A stretch of 51,779 nt of DNA, from the NCBI GenBank assembly GCA_034687125.1, contig JAQGBZ010000412.1:1-51779 (forward strand). Direction: 5' to 3'. The translations under genes were made by a program, and so were the position numbers. Source of the DNA: Neelides folsomi (Eukaryota > Arthropoda > Collembola > Neelipleona > Neelidae). Positions 10,924 to 23,134 of this stretch are shown here, in pieces. The notes beneath the pieces were generated by a model. It did not search any database. It saw only the letters and a list, made by a program, of their open reading frames with translations, and was not told the origin of the DNA. The number at the start of each line of letters is the position of its first letter. The first letter of the stretch is position 1.

Positions 10924-13900
10924 ATGATGGAGTTCTTGAAGTGGGTGTTGTTCCTCTTCTCGCCCCAACTCGTCCAGGCCTGGGTGGAATTCAAACCTCC
11001 GAACGCGACAATTTTAGAAATCAATAGAGAAACGGCCCAAGTGATTAAAACAATTCAATCACCGCCAAACTCGGATATTGTTTTGGGAGAAGAATTTGAT
11101 TTCAAGAATGGAATTCGGCTCGAATGTGTCGCTCCTTACCCAATCCAATGGGTATACGTTGGAGACGGAGTAAGTCAATATTCATAATTATTTTTTTCTA
11201 ATATTTTTTGAATTAAACATGACATCATTATCATTATTTTAGCAGAATAGTACATGTAGATAAAATACCGTAAAAGAAATATGTAATACATAAGCTCATT
11301 AAACGTAACATTCTTTTTAAATAAAGAGACCAGAATTTTCATCAAACACAAGCACAAAATGGGTAAAAAGTGAAAATGAAACAAATCGACTGGATTTCAT
11401 TGCAATCACTTCAATTGGAGCTCAAAGAGGTTTAATGGAACAGGACACGGGGAGTTATATTTGCAAAAGCATTCAAAATCCGAATGTGTCTCTCAACTAT
11501 TATTTCTTCATTTCTGGTTGGTTGTTTGTAAAATTTAAATATTAGATTAAATACATACAGCTTGAACTACAAATAATTGTAAATATTGATACTACCAATA
11601 TTATGTAATAATAATTCAAAAAATCATCCCAAAACAATAAAAATTTTAAATTTTAACTTCTTTTAAATGACCACTTTTCCAAGGTCCTGATCTTTTTACA
11701 TCTCCTGGTGGTGACAACATAACATTGAGAGATTATGAGTCTTATTTAAGAATCCCTTGTGGCGTTTCTCATCCAAATGTCACTGTCTCTCTCCAAAAAT
11801 CCGTCAATGTAAATTAAATTTTAATCATAATTACAGATAAATCCTTTGTTAATTATGAACAATTTATTGCATAAATAATAAATAATTTATGAGATTTTAG
11901 GGTTTGATGAACTGCCCGATCAACGACTCAATTAGCTACAATCCCAAAATGGGATTCATCCTTAAATCCTCTCAACTTTACGAGCCCAGTGGAACTTATT
12001 TATGCATTGGTAGCTGGAATCGAACCACCTTTAGAATCGTTGAATACAACGTCATCTCCAAAAGACAAGAGAGCGTGACCTCATCCTCAAATATAAATCC
12101 TGACCGTAAGAATAAAATATCATTCTGTATGTACATCATTAATTTCATTAAGATTTCATAAAAATGATACCCAATTATTATTTTGTTTTATAGAACCAAA
12201 TGATGGGCAAAAACCATGCAACATTCGCTGTGGGACAAACGCCGAGTGTTTTATCCATCCAAGAACCAAAGAGCCAAGTTGCAGGTGCATAAAAAACCAT
12301 ACTGGAAATCCCTTTGATAAATGTTACAAAAAACAAGGTATGTATAGTAATTACAATTACGGTCATATTATTATGTTAAACATTTAACAAGAGAAGATTA
12401 AATATGTGAAAGAAACGAGCTTTATGACATTGAACCTGTCATGTATTTTTTCCAATTCATCCTCCAATCCTAATTAAGGCATTATCAATGTAAATGGATT
12501 TTTTTATCGTAAAAGAGGAGTCCAGTACAACGACTCCAATTTTAATCCCAACTCCCACGAGCGAAACCAATGAAGTGAGTGGCCGAAGATGCGAACAAAG
12601 CTCAGACTGCCAATCTTCCCAGAGATGTGAGGAAAAGATATGCCGTGACATATGTCCAAAGTCATGTGGAAGGAACGCCGTTTGTGAGGTGAAATGATTA
12701 TTGCAAATTGCAAATGACTTTATAAGGATGAATAAAAAATAAATATTTCTAGTACTCGGATCATTCTCCAATCTGCACGTGTCGCGAGGGTTCGAAAGGT
12801 GATCCCTACACGGAGTGCCAATTGAGATCAGAAGAATGTGCTGTCAATTACTGTGGTCCGCATTCAATCTGTCGGGATGTGAACAAAATCATTAGTTGTG
12901 TTTGCAAACCGCGGGCCTCGGGCTCTCCGCCCAACTGCCGCCCGGAATGCCAACTTGACAGGGACTGCCCAAAGAGCTACACATGTCAAGATAACACTTG
13001 TAAAGACCCATGTTCTACATTCAAATGCGGAGAAAACTCCTTGTGTCACGGAGTGAACAAAAAACCGGCATGTTCTTGTCTGGCTGATTATCATGGGGAT
13101 CCGTATACAAAATGCAGTCGAGTGAAAAACCTCGTGGGGGTGGACAGATCATGTAGGAGATTCAAGCAGAGTCCTTGTGGATTAAATGCAAGATGCATTT
13201 CGCCATTTGGTCCGGGAGGCAGAGTTGAATGCGAATGTTCTGAAGGATTTTTAGGGGATCCGGAAAAGGCTTGTTATCCCTATGAGTCCGAACCCAATTG
13301 TTCACATCATGCCAATTGTCCCCATCATCAGATTTGCTTGTTTGATAAGGGAAAATGCTTTGATCCGTGTCTATTAAAGGAAACTTGCGGTTCCAGATTT
13401 CACTGCGTGGTTCAAAAGGCGACTCCCTATTGTCTAAATAGAACTCATGGTAAGAATATAAAATTCCATATTATAAAAGATACAGGTTGATACATAAAAT
13501 GAAGATACTCTTATATGAAGATCTTCATTTTTTACCATTAAAAATTATAGGTAATTAATAATCAGTATATCTTATCAGTATATATAATTATTATGGGCAT
13601 GATTATGATTTTACGAATTTACGATATTAAATACAGTGGTTTTTGATAGATTTATGAGTTTGTGATTATTTAGTAATTAAATCATTTGTTGTTAGAATGG
13701 GTTGGGGTTCTTCGAGCCAAAGAAGGACCATGTGGGCCGAATGCAGAGCTGAGGGAGATTGACGGATATGAGGAGTGTCGGTGTTTGGTTGGATACATTG
13801 GATCCCCATCTTCAACACAAGGTTGTATTTCCCATAGGGAATATACCAACTCTTGCTCTTCGGACGAAGATTGTTCCCTTAAGGAGTCCTGCTTTGGGCG

Positions 13901-15992
13901 AAAGTGCGAAGATCCTTGCAATTTTTATCAATGCGCATCTCCTCACCTCCAGTGCAAAACTTACAATCATAAGCCCAAATGTGTTCGCATTCAATATGTG
14001 TACGAATACACTCCTGCTTTTGGGAGAACCGGGGGGGATCGGGCGATTGACATCTTTGGATCTACAATTCCGAATCCTAATGACTGTAAAAATTAACTTT
14101 TTAATTTATCACTTATTTATACCCTTATACGGCAATTATTTTAATTTAAGATTAATGTACTATTTAATGATTTTGGAGATTTTATAAGATTGTTTTTTAT
14201 TTAATATTTTTTTGCAGATTCTGGGAATTTCGGAATGAGAGAGAAAGCAATGTGCAATTTGAAGTGTGGAGAAAATGCACATTGTTTGGAATCAAATGGG
14301 AAAGAGTATTGTAATTGTATTCGTAATTCCAAGGGAGATCCTTATGTTAAATGTCGCTTTGAATGTAAAATAAGCTTTGACTGCCCAGTGAACACTTTCT
14401 GTGATTCTTTAACAAGTACTTGCGATGACCCTTGTAAGATCAGGAGCCTTTGTGGACTCGGGGCTCAATGTGTATTTGATGGAATTCTCAATTGCTCTTG
14501 TCCGGATGGGACTAAAGGAAATCCATATATTCGCTGTGAAAAAGAAATTATTAAAAGTAAATAATTAAGAATGATTTAAGTTTGATTACAATAATTTTGT
14601 AATTTAAGTATATTACATACAAGTACTTTTAGTTGCATGCATGTTTAAAATTTAAATTGTAAATTTTCTTTCTCTGTAAAAAATGCTTGTTATTGTTAAA
14701 TGATAATAAAATAAACTTTATTGATTATTTGATGGTTATGTTATTTTTCTTATTGGTTATTTAGTAGCTATTCTTGGTACATAGTTTTAGAGTAAACGCT
14801 GCTTACTTAATTTGGCTTACATGTTTATGTTTATTTCCGTTATTAACTAAAAGCTTTATATTTAGTTTTCATATTTGAAATATTGCAGCATATGATACCA
14901 GAATTAAAAATATGACATGTGAAGGAGATGAAGATTGTCCTATGAATAAAGCATGCTTTTTGTACGGGAGTGAACCGAATATTTGCAGAAGCCCGTGCGA
15001 TTATCTCAAATGTGGAAGATTCGCAAAATGTCTGTAAATCTTATATAATTATCTATTTTAATATATATGCGATAAACTATTATAAATTATTCATTATACC
15101 TATAACTATAACCTTTAACTAAACTAAAACCTTTCATTATCCTTTAGGCAGAGTTAGCAACCATAAGTCTCAATGTTTCTGTCCTGAAGGTATAATACCA
15201 ATACCTATTTATAATTAACTTTTTTCTTAGTTTTTCATACAGAACATAATATATTGTATATTTAGTGATAATATTACGATTTAAATTCAATTCAATATTT
15301 ATTAAGGATTCACCGGAGATCCCTTCAATACGTGCCATAAAGCGGTCGGAGGTTTTTAAAAATTTATCATCTTAATACATACGTGTTTGCAAAATAGAAT
15401 TACTTATCCATCCCAATTAAAAATTCCTTTATTTTACAATAAGGTGGTGGAACTCCACTTCATAGGAAACCCTGCGAAGATGATGGAACTTGTGGGTTAA
15501 ATGCAAAATGCATCATTGAAGATGATTTGAGCAAATCATTCTGCATCTGTGAAGATCAACTCGTTGGGGATCCTTATACAGAATGTGGAGTAGCAATCAA
15601 CTGCAAAAACAATGACCAATGTCCTATTAATACGCAATGTAATAATGGCACATGTATCGACCCTTGTTCAATCATTGGAAGTTGTGGTAATTATCTATTA
15701 AATTGTAATATAGTTAGAATTGAATTAATTTAAGAAATTTTAATTTTCTCTTGTTGAGTTGAGCATTATAAATTGGAGTGATATAAAATGAATCTTGATT
15801 TGAAAAATATTCAATAATTGTTTTAAAGGAGTAAATCAAGAATGCCGCGTGGAAGAACGAAATCCTGTATGTGTTTGCCGACAGGATTATTTATGGAAGC
15901 TTGGAAGTTGCTATCCGAAAATGCCGTTTGTGGAATATCTCTCTTTACCGCCTAGCAAATACTTTTATCCCAAAGATTTCGAATTGGAATGA
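10924..15992 (+). CDS. Secreted Ig + EGF-repeat protein (PVR-like Ig domains, dumpy-like EGF modules)
   Basis: Fourteen exons join in one frame to give 1047 residues: 10924-11169, 11327-11516, 11684-11808, 11901-12105, 12194-12337, 12516-12688, 12753-13449, 13696-14085, 14218-14556, 14889-15033, 15152-15189, 15307-15351, 15444-15686, 15829-15992. A signal peptide (WVLFLFSPQLVQA) opens the protein. Exons 1-4 encode two Ig-like domains. The first closes with DTGSYIC. The second has RIPCGVSHPNVTVSL, YNPKMGFIL and SGTYLC, the pattern of Ig1-Ig2 of PDGF/VEGF receptors. After a Thr/Pro-rich linker come about 13 cysteine-rich modules of the DPC..CG.NA.C..C.C..G..GDPY..C type, as in dumpy. No membrane anchor or kinase follows, so the protein is probably extracellular. 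The splice site of exon 11 uses the second AG (TTTAGGCAG), because the first would give a stop. An AATAAA lies at 16077. The function is unknown; ligand trapping is only a guess. Confidence 0.85.
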
Positions 15993-16076
15993 ATTAAGAT
16001 GAGAATCTGAAAACACTTGTTTTTTTATAAATAATAATACTAACCAATTGGGGAATGTTCCTTTAATTCAATTGTT

Positions 16077-16082
16077 AATAAA
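16077..16082 (+). other. Polyadenylation signal of the Ig/EGF gene
   Basis: AATAAA lies 85 bases after the stop codon at 15992, in a convergent 345-bp gap with the proteasome gene on the other strand. Confidence 0.5.
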
Positions 16083-16337
16083 ACAATTTGATTAATTACA
16101 TCTTAATTCAAAATTGTTTTATTGCTGAAAGTGAGCTTATTCAATAAATGCATGTATTGTGTGCTTAGTCTACAATTTACAGCAGAGGTAAATTATTATT
16201 TGTACTCTTATAATTCATAAATATTAAAATTTCCGAGCTTGAAATAATATTGCGTTTTTTTAGAAATTGACAATTTTATTTAGAACTTCACATAGGTGAA
16301 ATGTAAAATACAAGTTGAGCGTGAATATTTTAAATTT

Positions 16338-17260
16338 TTAATCCATTCTTGTTCTCAGATTCTTAATTGTCACCTTATCCTTTTCACTAAAAACAACAAA
16401 AGAAAGTTAGATCATAATATAATAATGGTAATTTCATAAATGATGAAGCATTTTAATTATTTACTTATTATAATATATTAATTTCTCTTACATCATGTAA
16501 ACTTTTGCTCCCCATCCAGAAATGGCATCTCTGTCACAAGCGTTAACAAGGGACTGGGAAATAGTCTCGAAGAGATCATCTGGAGAGAGATTTGGCTCCC
16601 AAAGTGACTCGCACATTCCGTAAAGTTGTTCTTCGCAGGTTCCGGCTACCACAAAGTCCTCTGGCTCATTAGGACATCCAATCAAGTCAAATACTGTCAC
16701 AAATGGCTCATTTGTCTTTGGGTCAAGACCTGCAATAATAGGCTCCACGAAATATGGCCCAAACCTGTGAATAAATAAACAGGCTATTAAAATTCAATCA
16801 AATAAAAGTATCACTATTATGTATTAATAGTTAATTTAAATAAATTATTTTAATACCGATGCTCGTAAAGGAAGTTTGAGACCATTGAGGCAAAGACGGG
16901 CGTAGTAACTTTTCTGTTCTCTCTCAATTCGTACATGTTGGTTCGAAATTTAAGTCGCTGCTGGACGGTTTGGATGTCTGTGGCGAGTCCGGGAAGTCCC
17001 ATGTAAATCCTTGGACCAACTTCAAAGACCTTGTCAGAGTCGAAGCCAATTGTTTGAAGTTGAACTCCAAATCGGAGGTCAGTGGCAATTGCCACACATT
17101 CTCGTCCTTTCATGGCCACGACGGCCCCTCCGTTATACGACATGATCGACTACATTATAAAATGAAAAAATTAAATAAAATTAAAATTGAATTTGCTCAT
17201 ATTTAATTTCCCAAAAATAGTATACAGCTTTTATTAATTTAATGACGGTAGACTTACCAT
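16338..17260 (-). CDS. PSMB3: Proteasome subunit beta type-3
   Basis: This is a non-catalytic beta subunit of the 20S proteasome core. Four exons (17260-17258, 17149-16857, 16764-16492, 16386-16338) give 205 residues, exactly the length of the human protein. It reads [16 protein letters not shown] at the start. Family features include [48 protein letters not shown] and a final [15 protein letters not shown]. It lacks a propeptide and the catalytic threonine, as beta-3 does. Only the ATG lies in the first coding exon; the intron follows it directly. Its start faces that of the zinc-finger gene 348 bp away, so the two may share a bidirectional promoter. Confidence 0.97.
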
Positions 17261-17608
17261 GTTGAAACAAGTGTTTTATAGAAAATTGAAGTAATTTAGT
17301 AAAACGAAGAGTTATATCAAAAGAATTAAACGAATTCTTTTATTTTTTAGCCGGACCACGAAGCGGCACAGAAATTCGCACAGAAAAGAATGACAAGTTA
17401 AAAATCAAAATTGCAATTGGAGAATCCTCTCTGCGTATCGCCATCTAGCTCCCAAGAACCCAACGAAAGAGTCAAGTCAAATAAAAACGGAACTTGTTTT
17501 TCTGCAATATTTTTTTATATTCGTCATCATAAATAATATGACTTATTTGACATTTCAATTCTTTCATAATTATCCCCCTCACCAAAAATAAGTCGAGAAT
17601 TAAACAAA
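17261..17608. promoter_or_regulatory. Divergent promoter region between the proteasome gene and the zinc-finger gene
   Basis: This 348-bp gap separates two divergently oriented start codons. It holds both 5' leaders and no coding sequence. No TATA box stands out in either direction. A shared bidirectional promoter is inferred from spacing only. Confidence 0.4.
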
Positions 17609-19216
17609 ATGTGCGAATATCGTTTTGAGAAACTTGAGAGAGATCTCCTACTTCTTCAAGAGAAGTATAAAGAAGAAATAAAGTGGAGAAGTTTTCTTGA
17701 AGAATGGATTATGCAGACATTTGGTAATTTATAATTAATTTTTATCAACAATACTTAAATAATACTCTCGTTATATATTTAAGCATATAAGCAATATAAT
17801 AAAAATATATTTATTTTGAACATTTTAGGGTATAATTTACGACAAGAGTTTCTTTCTCAACTTGAACATGATGAAGGAAATTTTGATGAGGAAGAAGGAT
17901 TTTATAAAGATGACGCGATTGACGTCTTCATTAGTCCTGAAGTGAGCATTAAATCTGAGCCAGAAGAGGATGAAAACGATTTATTAGAAAAGGTCTTAAC
18001 TCCGCATATCGACATTATTCAAGTTCCTGGACCTTCGTCTCTTTCTTCGTTGAATTCTCTCGAGAGAAAACGCAAACGTGTCAAAGAACAAAATATGGAG
18101 CTTACCTCTTTCTTAGATTCAAATTCACAAAGTATTGGAAATAAAGGTTAGTATTCAATATATTTCGATGCAACATTTCATTATATAATATTTTGAATTT
18201 TGATACGATTCAAATTAAACAACACATGATTATTTACTGATTAATATTTTTAATATAAATATAGGTCTGTTTATTTTCTTTATAAAAACAAATTGTTTTT
18301 ATTATGTCAATTTATTATGTTCTATAACTTTATTATATTATTTTAGGTTCAAGCTCAAACGATGAATCATACGAAGATGAATTTATATTATCAGATGACT
18401 CGGCGGTTCCTAAAGAGTTGAAGATCACAAAAGTTCGAAGCCAAAGACTGCCAAACCTTCAAGTGCACCCGATCGTTGTTCCTTCTAATTTACGAAACTC
18501 AGGTGTACAGATGAAGACAATGCCGAAGCTTCAACCCTGTTTTCCACCCCCGTCAAATAGACAACTGCCCGAGAAAGAAGAAAAACGAAGAAAACGGAAG
18601 AACAGGACATTTGTTCGCCAAAGGGTTTTCAACAATATAACAGAAGCACAAGGAGCTGTTAAAGCAGCCTCGATATGGTCCATTACTTATACCAACGCGA
18701 CAAAAGACGGTGTTAAAGTTTATTATAGGTATATTAACTTTAATTTAAAAATTCCATAAACATATCTATATTTTACCTAGTCATATATTTTCATATATAC
18801 ATTAATTAATTTATTTTATATTTTCGGTGTTCATGATTTCCAGCATTTCATTTTTTATTTATAATTGATTTTTTTCTAGATGTAATCAAGCAAAGCTGTG
18901 TCCAGCCGCAATATACCTTTTTTATAGAAATGATTCAGAAGTCGTGACAATGTTTGAATGCATCGACCCTCATTGCCACAGGCAATCGTCAGCAGTTCCT
19001 CCTCAGGCCAGCATCCCTACTCAACCCGTTTCTCCAAATACCAAACTCCTTGTGCGAAAATTATACGAAGAAGGATTTCAGTCACCAACGCAGATTCTCG
19101 ATATTTTTCAGCGTCGCTCGTATCCTCCCATTTCAAGGAATCAGCTACTTAATTTACTAACTGCAATTCGACAAGAGAAATCATATTTCTCGGAGAAAAG
19201 GTTATTTAACTCCTAA
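17609..19216 (+). CDS. FLYWCH/MULE-type zinc-finger protein, possibly transposase-derived
   Basis: Four exons (17609-17723, 17829-18146, 18347-18728, 18880-19216) give 383 residues. The N-terminus (MCEYRFEKLERDLLLLQEK) looks like a coiled coil. An acidic, disordered middle follows (DEEEGFYKDDAI, EPEEDENDLLE), then a basic cluster KRRKRKNR. A zinc-finger-like unit comes next: WSITYTN, YYRCNQAKLCPAAIYLF and DPHCHR give the C-x5-C and H-x-H spacing of FLYWCH/MULE N-terminal fingers. The last segment (KLLVRKLYEEGFQSPTQIL, ISRNQLLNLL) resembles the region after the finger in MULE-related proteins. No DDE catalytic core follows, so it is either a domesticated fragment or a host regulatory protein. 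A nuclear DNA-binding role is inferred. The gene is intact. Confidence 0.72.
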
Positions 19217-19769
19217 TGTTAATGTACAGAATTGTTGTATAATCAAATAGGTAATCATGCAGTTGAAAGCTAAACCAAAGTTTTGCCGTGATGGCTATCA
19301 TGCAATTCGAGGGAATTATTGCAGGTGTAATATTTATTATTTATATTATGACTATAAATTGTCTGATTTTTGTCTTTTTGGTTTTATAACTTGTTTTAAA
19401 TAATTAAGTGAATTATATATAGTGAATTATATAATTAATTATTATTAATAGGCATTTTTCGGTATAATTGTGCTTGTACGTGGTTTTGTTTAATATTCCT
19501 CAAATCAATATTTATAACAAACTGTATATTATAATTTGTTTAGTAGGTACTCGGAAAACGTTTAAAAATAAATATTTTAAATATAATTTTAAATCAAATA
19601 CTACATTTATTTATAATAAGCTAAAACATTTTTATACTCGAGATCAATAAATCAAATTAAATAGGTTTGACGCTAATCCAAGGTTTTTCTTTGATAATAA
19701 AGGAGCATTAATTTCAATTCGTCCTTTTCATGCTTTCATTATAAAGCGAATGAGGTTGCTCATTGAATT
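19217..19769. other. 3' flank between convergent genes
   Basis: This is A+T-rich sequence between the zinc-finger gene and the end of the gustatory receptor on the other strand. It contains short runs of coding-like sequence (19258-19325, with CRDGYHAIRGNYC) that I could not splice to anything without meeting a stop. Confidence 0.4.
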
Positions 19770-21442
19770 TTATTTGAATTGAGAAAGAACGACACAATAT
19801 GTTGCAATCATTGATAAAATCTTAAATAAAATAAGATATTAAAAGTATCAGTAACAGTAATCCTAATTTAGTTATTATCACATTAATGTAGTATAATTTT
19901 ATTTTTTAATTTTTATTTTTAATTATTAATTTAAGGAATTGAACTAGGCATTTAAAAAATTCTTACTGAAGTAATAATGGTTCTGTCAATAATAATAAAT
20001 CCTGAAGCATTAACATTTTGAACCTCATAATTGGATTTTTGAATGAAATGATCAATCTATGAATGATAAAATGATGATTTTAACCACAATATACGATACA
20101 TATTTCATATAATAAAATAGTTAAATTAAAATATTATGAAAATGAATATTTTTAAGAAAGTTATTAAATTATTTCATAATAATAATATGTTATTTAACTA
20201 AAATATTTACCTTTTTAATTAAGCACATTGATTCCAACAAATCATATTTATTGATCTTTAGAGATGATAGGAAATTTCTTACCTATAAACAAGAAAAAAT
20301 ATTACATTATATATTAGGTACATGTACATGTAACGTATCATATACCATACAGTATAGTGTATATATGGATTATTTGTAATTTTATGTGAGTGTGACAGAG
20401 TTACATTTTTGGTTAATTTGGTTCCTCCGTCCGAAATGAAATAAATAATATAGAGATAAATTACCAGCAATGGGCTGTTGGTAGAAATTGAAATAATATA
20501 TTCAAACTGTCGGATCTCATCAGTTTCAAACAATATTTGACCAAAGAAATATACTAAAATTAGAAGGTTATAAACCATAAGAATCAACAATGAAATTATT
20601 TTAATCCCGTAAATCCCATTAAATTCCTCTAAATTCAAACAACCAATTTCGTATTTATCTAGCAATTCAAGGAATTTATTCTTGGCTTGAAATCTCTCAA
20701 TGCATTTTTCCTCAACTCCTCGTATTAAAAATTCCCATTGTTCATGGATGATTTTAAAATAATTGATGAAAACTTCAATCTTTAGTATAATGGTCAAAGG
20801 TAAAAAAGCAAGTGCCAAATTTGGGAACGTCAGCACGATAACAGGGAAAAACCAAAGTTTAATCCCAAGATAATAAATGACAGGGAATGAAGAAATTGAG
20901 ATGTAAGTTAAGCCAATTAGGGAAGTTAAATTAAATATTCGTTTTGTTCTTTTTTCAAGATTGACCATGTGTTCACTTTTGTCCAATTCGTAACAATTTC
21001 TCAATATTTGATCGTTAAATTCTTTCCAAAATTGGCAATACTTTTTTCTTGATAGCCAATTATCGAGGAAAATCACTGTATAAGCCAATTGATAGAGGAT
21101 CCATTGAATTTGATATGCCCTGTAATCCGATTCCTTCATATCTTTCATTGCGAAAATATCCGACAAGTATGGACTCGTAAGTGCATAACTAAATACGACC
21201 ACGTATGTAAAGATGAAAGCGAAAGCGAAAAAAACTGGCCAACTTAAATATTTAAATTCAATATTTAATTCTTTGTTAATATTGTATGGGAAAAGGCCAT
21301 ATAGTTTAAGAATGTAAAAATGCCATTTGAAATAATTATACAATGTTTTAGTATTTTTCTTTTTCATAAGTATTGGTTGAAAATTGAGTTTTAAATTTGT
21401 TTCAGTAGTTTGGTGCAGATTCAAAATGTTAATGGAATTCAT
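19770..21442 (-). CDS. Gustatory receptor, copy A
   Basis: Four exons (21442-20405, 20282-20211, 20056-19967, 19820-19770) give 416 residues of a seven-membrane-span insect gustatory receptor. The long first exon carries most hydrophobic segments and the conserved LEEFNGIYGIKIISLLIL segment. The three short 3' exons are all phase 0, as in many insect receptors of this family. The third encodes QNVNASGFIIIDRTIITS, the A.GFF.ID motif. The last encodes TYCVVLSQFK, the diagnostic TY....QF tail. These short exons are easy to miss, because reading on from the first exon reaches a stop after 41 residues. A start at the internal methionine before KKKNTKTLYNYF would remove 25 residues. The ligand is unknown. 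Confidence 0.88.
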
Positions 21443-21946
21443 TGGATTAAACTTTAAAAACCCATTAAAATTATTATTTATCTATAAGCACATTCACACC
21501 TTTTTTGAAAAAGAAATGGGAAGTGTACATTAATAGAAACTCATTAAGAAGAACAATAAAGAGCTCATCACTAATTAAATAATTGAATTGAATTATAAAC
21601 ACCAATAATTGATTCAATTCGTTGTTTTTCTATTTAACTTTAATAATTAAGTTAATTGTATTCATTGATTATAAAAACTTTAAACGGGTTTTTTGAAACA
21701 TGGATACATTGTGCTATTGACATCAATTGATAAAATGAATGGAAAAACAATTTTTAGCATGTTTATTGTATTTATAAGTGTGTGCTTTATATTAGATTAA
21801 TTTAAAAGTTTAAAAGTCTCTATATGTGAGTTATGTTAATATCACATATTATCGGATAGAAGATTTTGAATATTTCTATATATGCAGTATGAAGTAATTA
21901 GTTAATAAAAATGGCCGGCGATTAGGTTTCAGGATGTGGATATTGC
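21443..21946. other. Intergenic region
   Basis: A+T-rich sequence between the divergent gustatory receptor and the small membrane-protein gene. It holds both promoters; no motif is clear. An ATG at 21911 opens a four-codon frame only. Confidence 0.4.
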
Positions 21947-23131
21947 ATGAGCAATAAAGCCGCTGGAACCACTGCAGCTACCTATTGCATTCTAGCCGTA
22001 AGAAAATTAAAAATATTTTTATTGTATCAATACATATGGGATCCTACTATATCGATAATATAATATTGGGTAGGTATGATATGAACAATTAACACATGGT
22101 ATAGTAATTATTTAGACAATTACTCTACAGATTTAAACTACAATGCTCCATAAAAGTAGGATAAATATACATACCTATTGCTGCATCTGAAATTATATTT
22201 TTTGATGCGAATCTTATACCCAAATAAAAGTTTTTAATTGAAATCTTTGAATTATCTTTAGGGTTTTCTCGCTTTGATGATTATCATTATTTTTTTCGTG
22301 ATTCTTCCTGATCATAAAGATCGTCGAGACGACACTTGGTCCTTGTACAATTTAAATGAACGGGATCAAATGGAAAATAAGTATACTACATTATTTTGGT
22401 GTCTGCTCTCTTGTAAGTTTATTCCAATTGAAATTCATTTCACTGTTACTTATGCTTCTACTTATAAGATAAGTACTTATTAAAAAATTTCATTATAGGT
22501 TTTGGTCTTTCCTTGTTAACAATGGTAATTGGAGGAATATTCCTGTTAATTGCTTCTGCAAAGGTAATGCATTTACAATATAAAATTATCCTTTTATGTA
22601 TCTATCTATTATTTAGTATATTAATTCAATTAGAGCTATGTATGAAACTCAATATGATCAATGATCAGCATACGAATTAATTAATTTAATATTTTTCATT
22701 CATTTTGAATAATCTTAAATTTAATATTTAGATGAACAATAAGTATAATTGGATGGCAGTGATTTTTATCATTTCCCAAGTTTACGGAATTTTGTTTGGC
22801 TGCTTATTTTGTCTTTGTGATGTTTATTTAACCTTCCTACATTAAAACAATTTATGCTCAAGAAGTTCTTCAATCAGGTCATGAACCCGACGAATTGCCA
22901 ATTCCAATTCATGTACAAGAATTTGAACCCATTGCTGCTATGGAAATTCCAAATCAATTTGAACAAAATCCAGGCGTTCTCAATCCCGAGATAATCGATT
23001 TTGTTTTAGAAAATGAAGATGTCGAAATCAATGAAGCATTAGTTGTTCCAATAATTGGGGAAATCAATGGAAACATCACTCATTCTTCAGACGATTCTGA
23101 AGATGGAGCGCGGATAAGAGAAATTCAGTAG
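21947..23131 (+). CDS. Small multi-pass membrane protein with a frame break
   Basis: Exons 21947-21997, 22262-22412 and 22499-22563 plus the exon from 22732 join in frame and start MSNKAAGTTAATYCILA. Three long hydrophobic stretches follow, around IIIIFFVIL, LLSCFGLSLLTMVIGGIF and VIFIISQVYGILFG. Two of them surround a short polar loop (DHKDRRDDTWSLYN). The frame stops at about 22845, but a long acidic tail is open in the next frame from 22832 to 23131 (including ELPIPIHVQEF and SSDDSEDG). A single-base change between 22829 and 22845 would join them. Either the assembly has an error, a very short intron was missed, or the protein ends at the third span and the tail is relic. I do not recognise the family. 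AATAAA lies at 23243. Confidence 0.55.
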
Positions 23132-23134
23132 ATG

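Noticed and set aside
12457..13094. Antisense frames opposite the EGF exons
   Set aside because: They mirror a well-supported plus-strand gene with conserved cysteine modules.
13759..14187. Overlapping 142-codon plus-strand frame
   Set aside because: The other frame of the same bases continues the cysteine pattern and splices in phase on both sides.
16970..17206. Plus-strand frame within the proteasome gene
   Set aside because: It is the shadow of a highly conserved exon.
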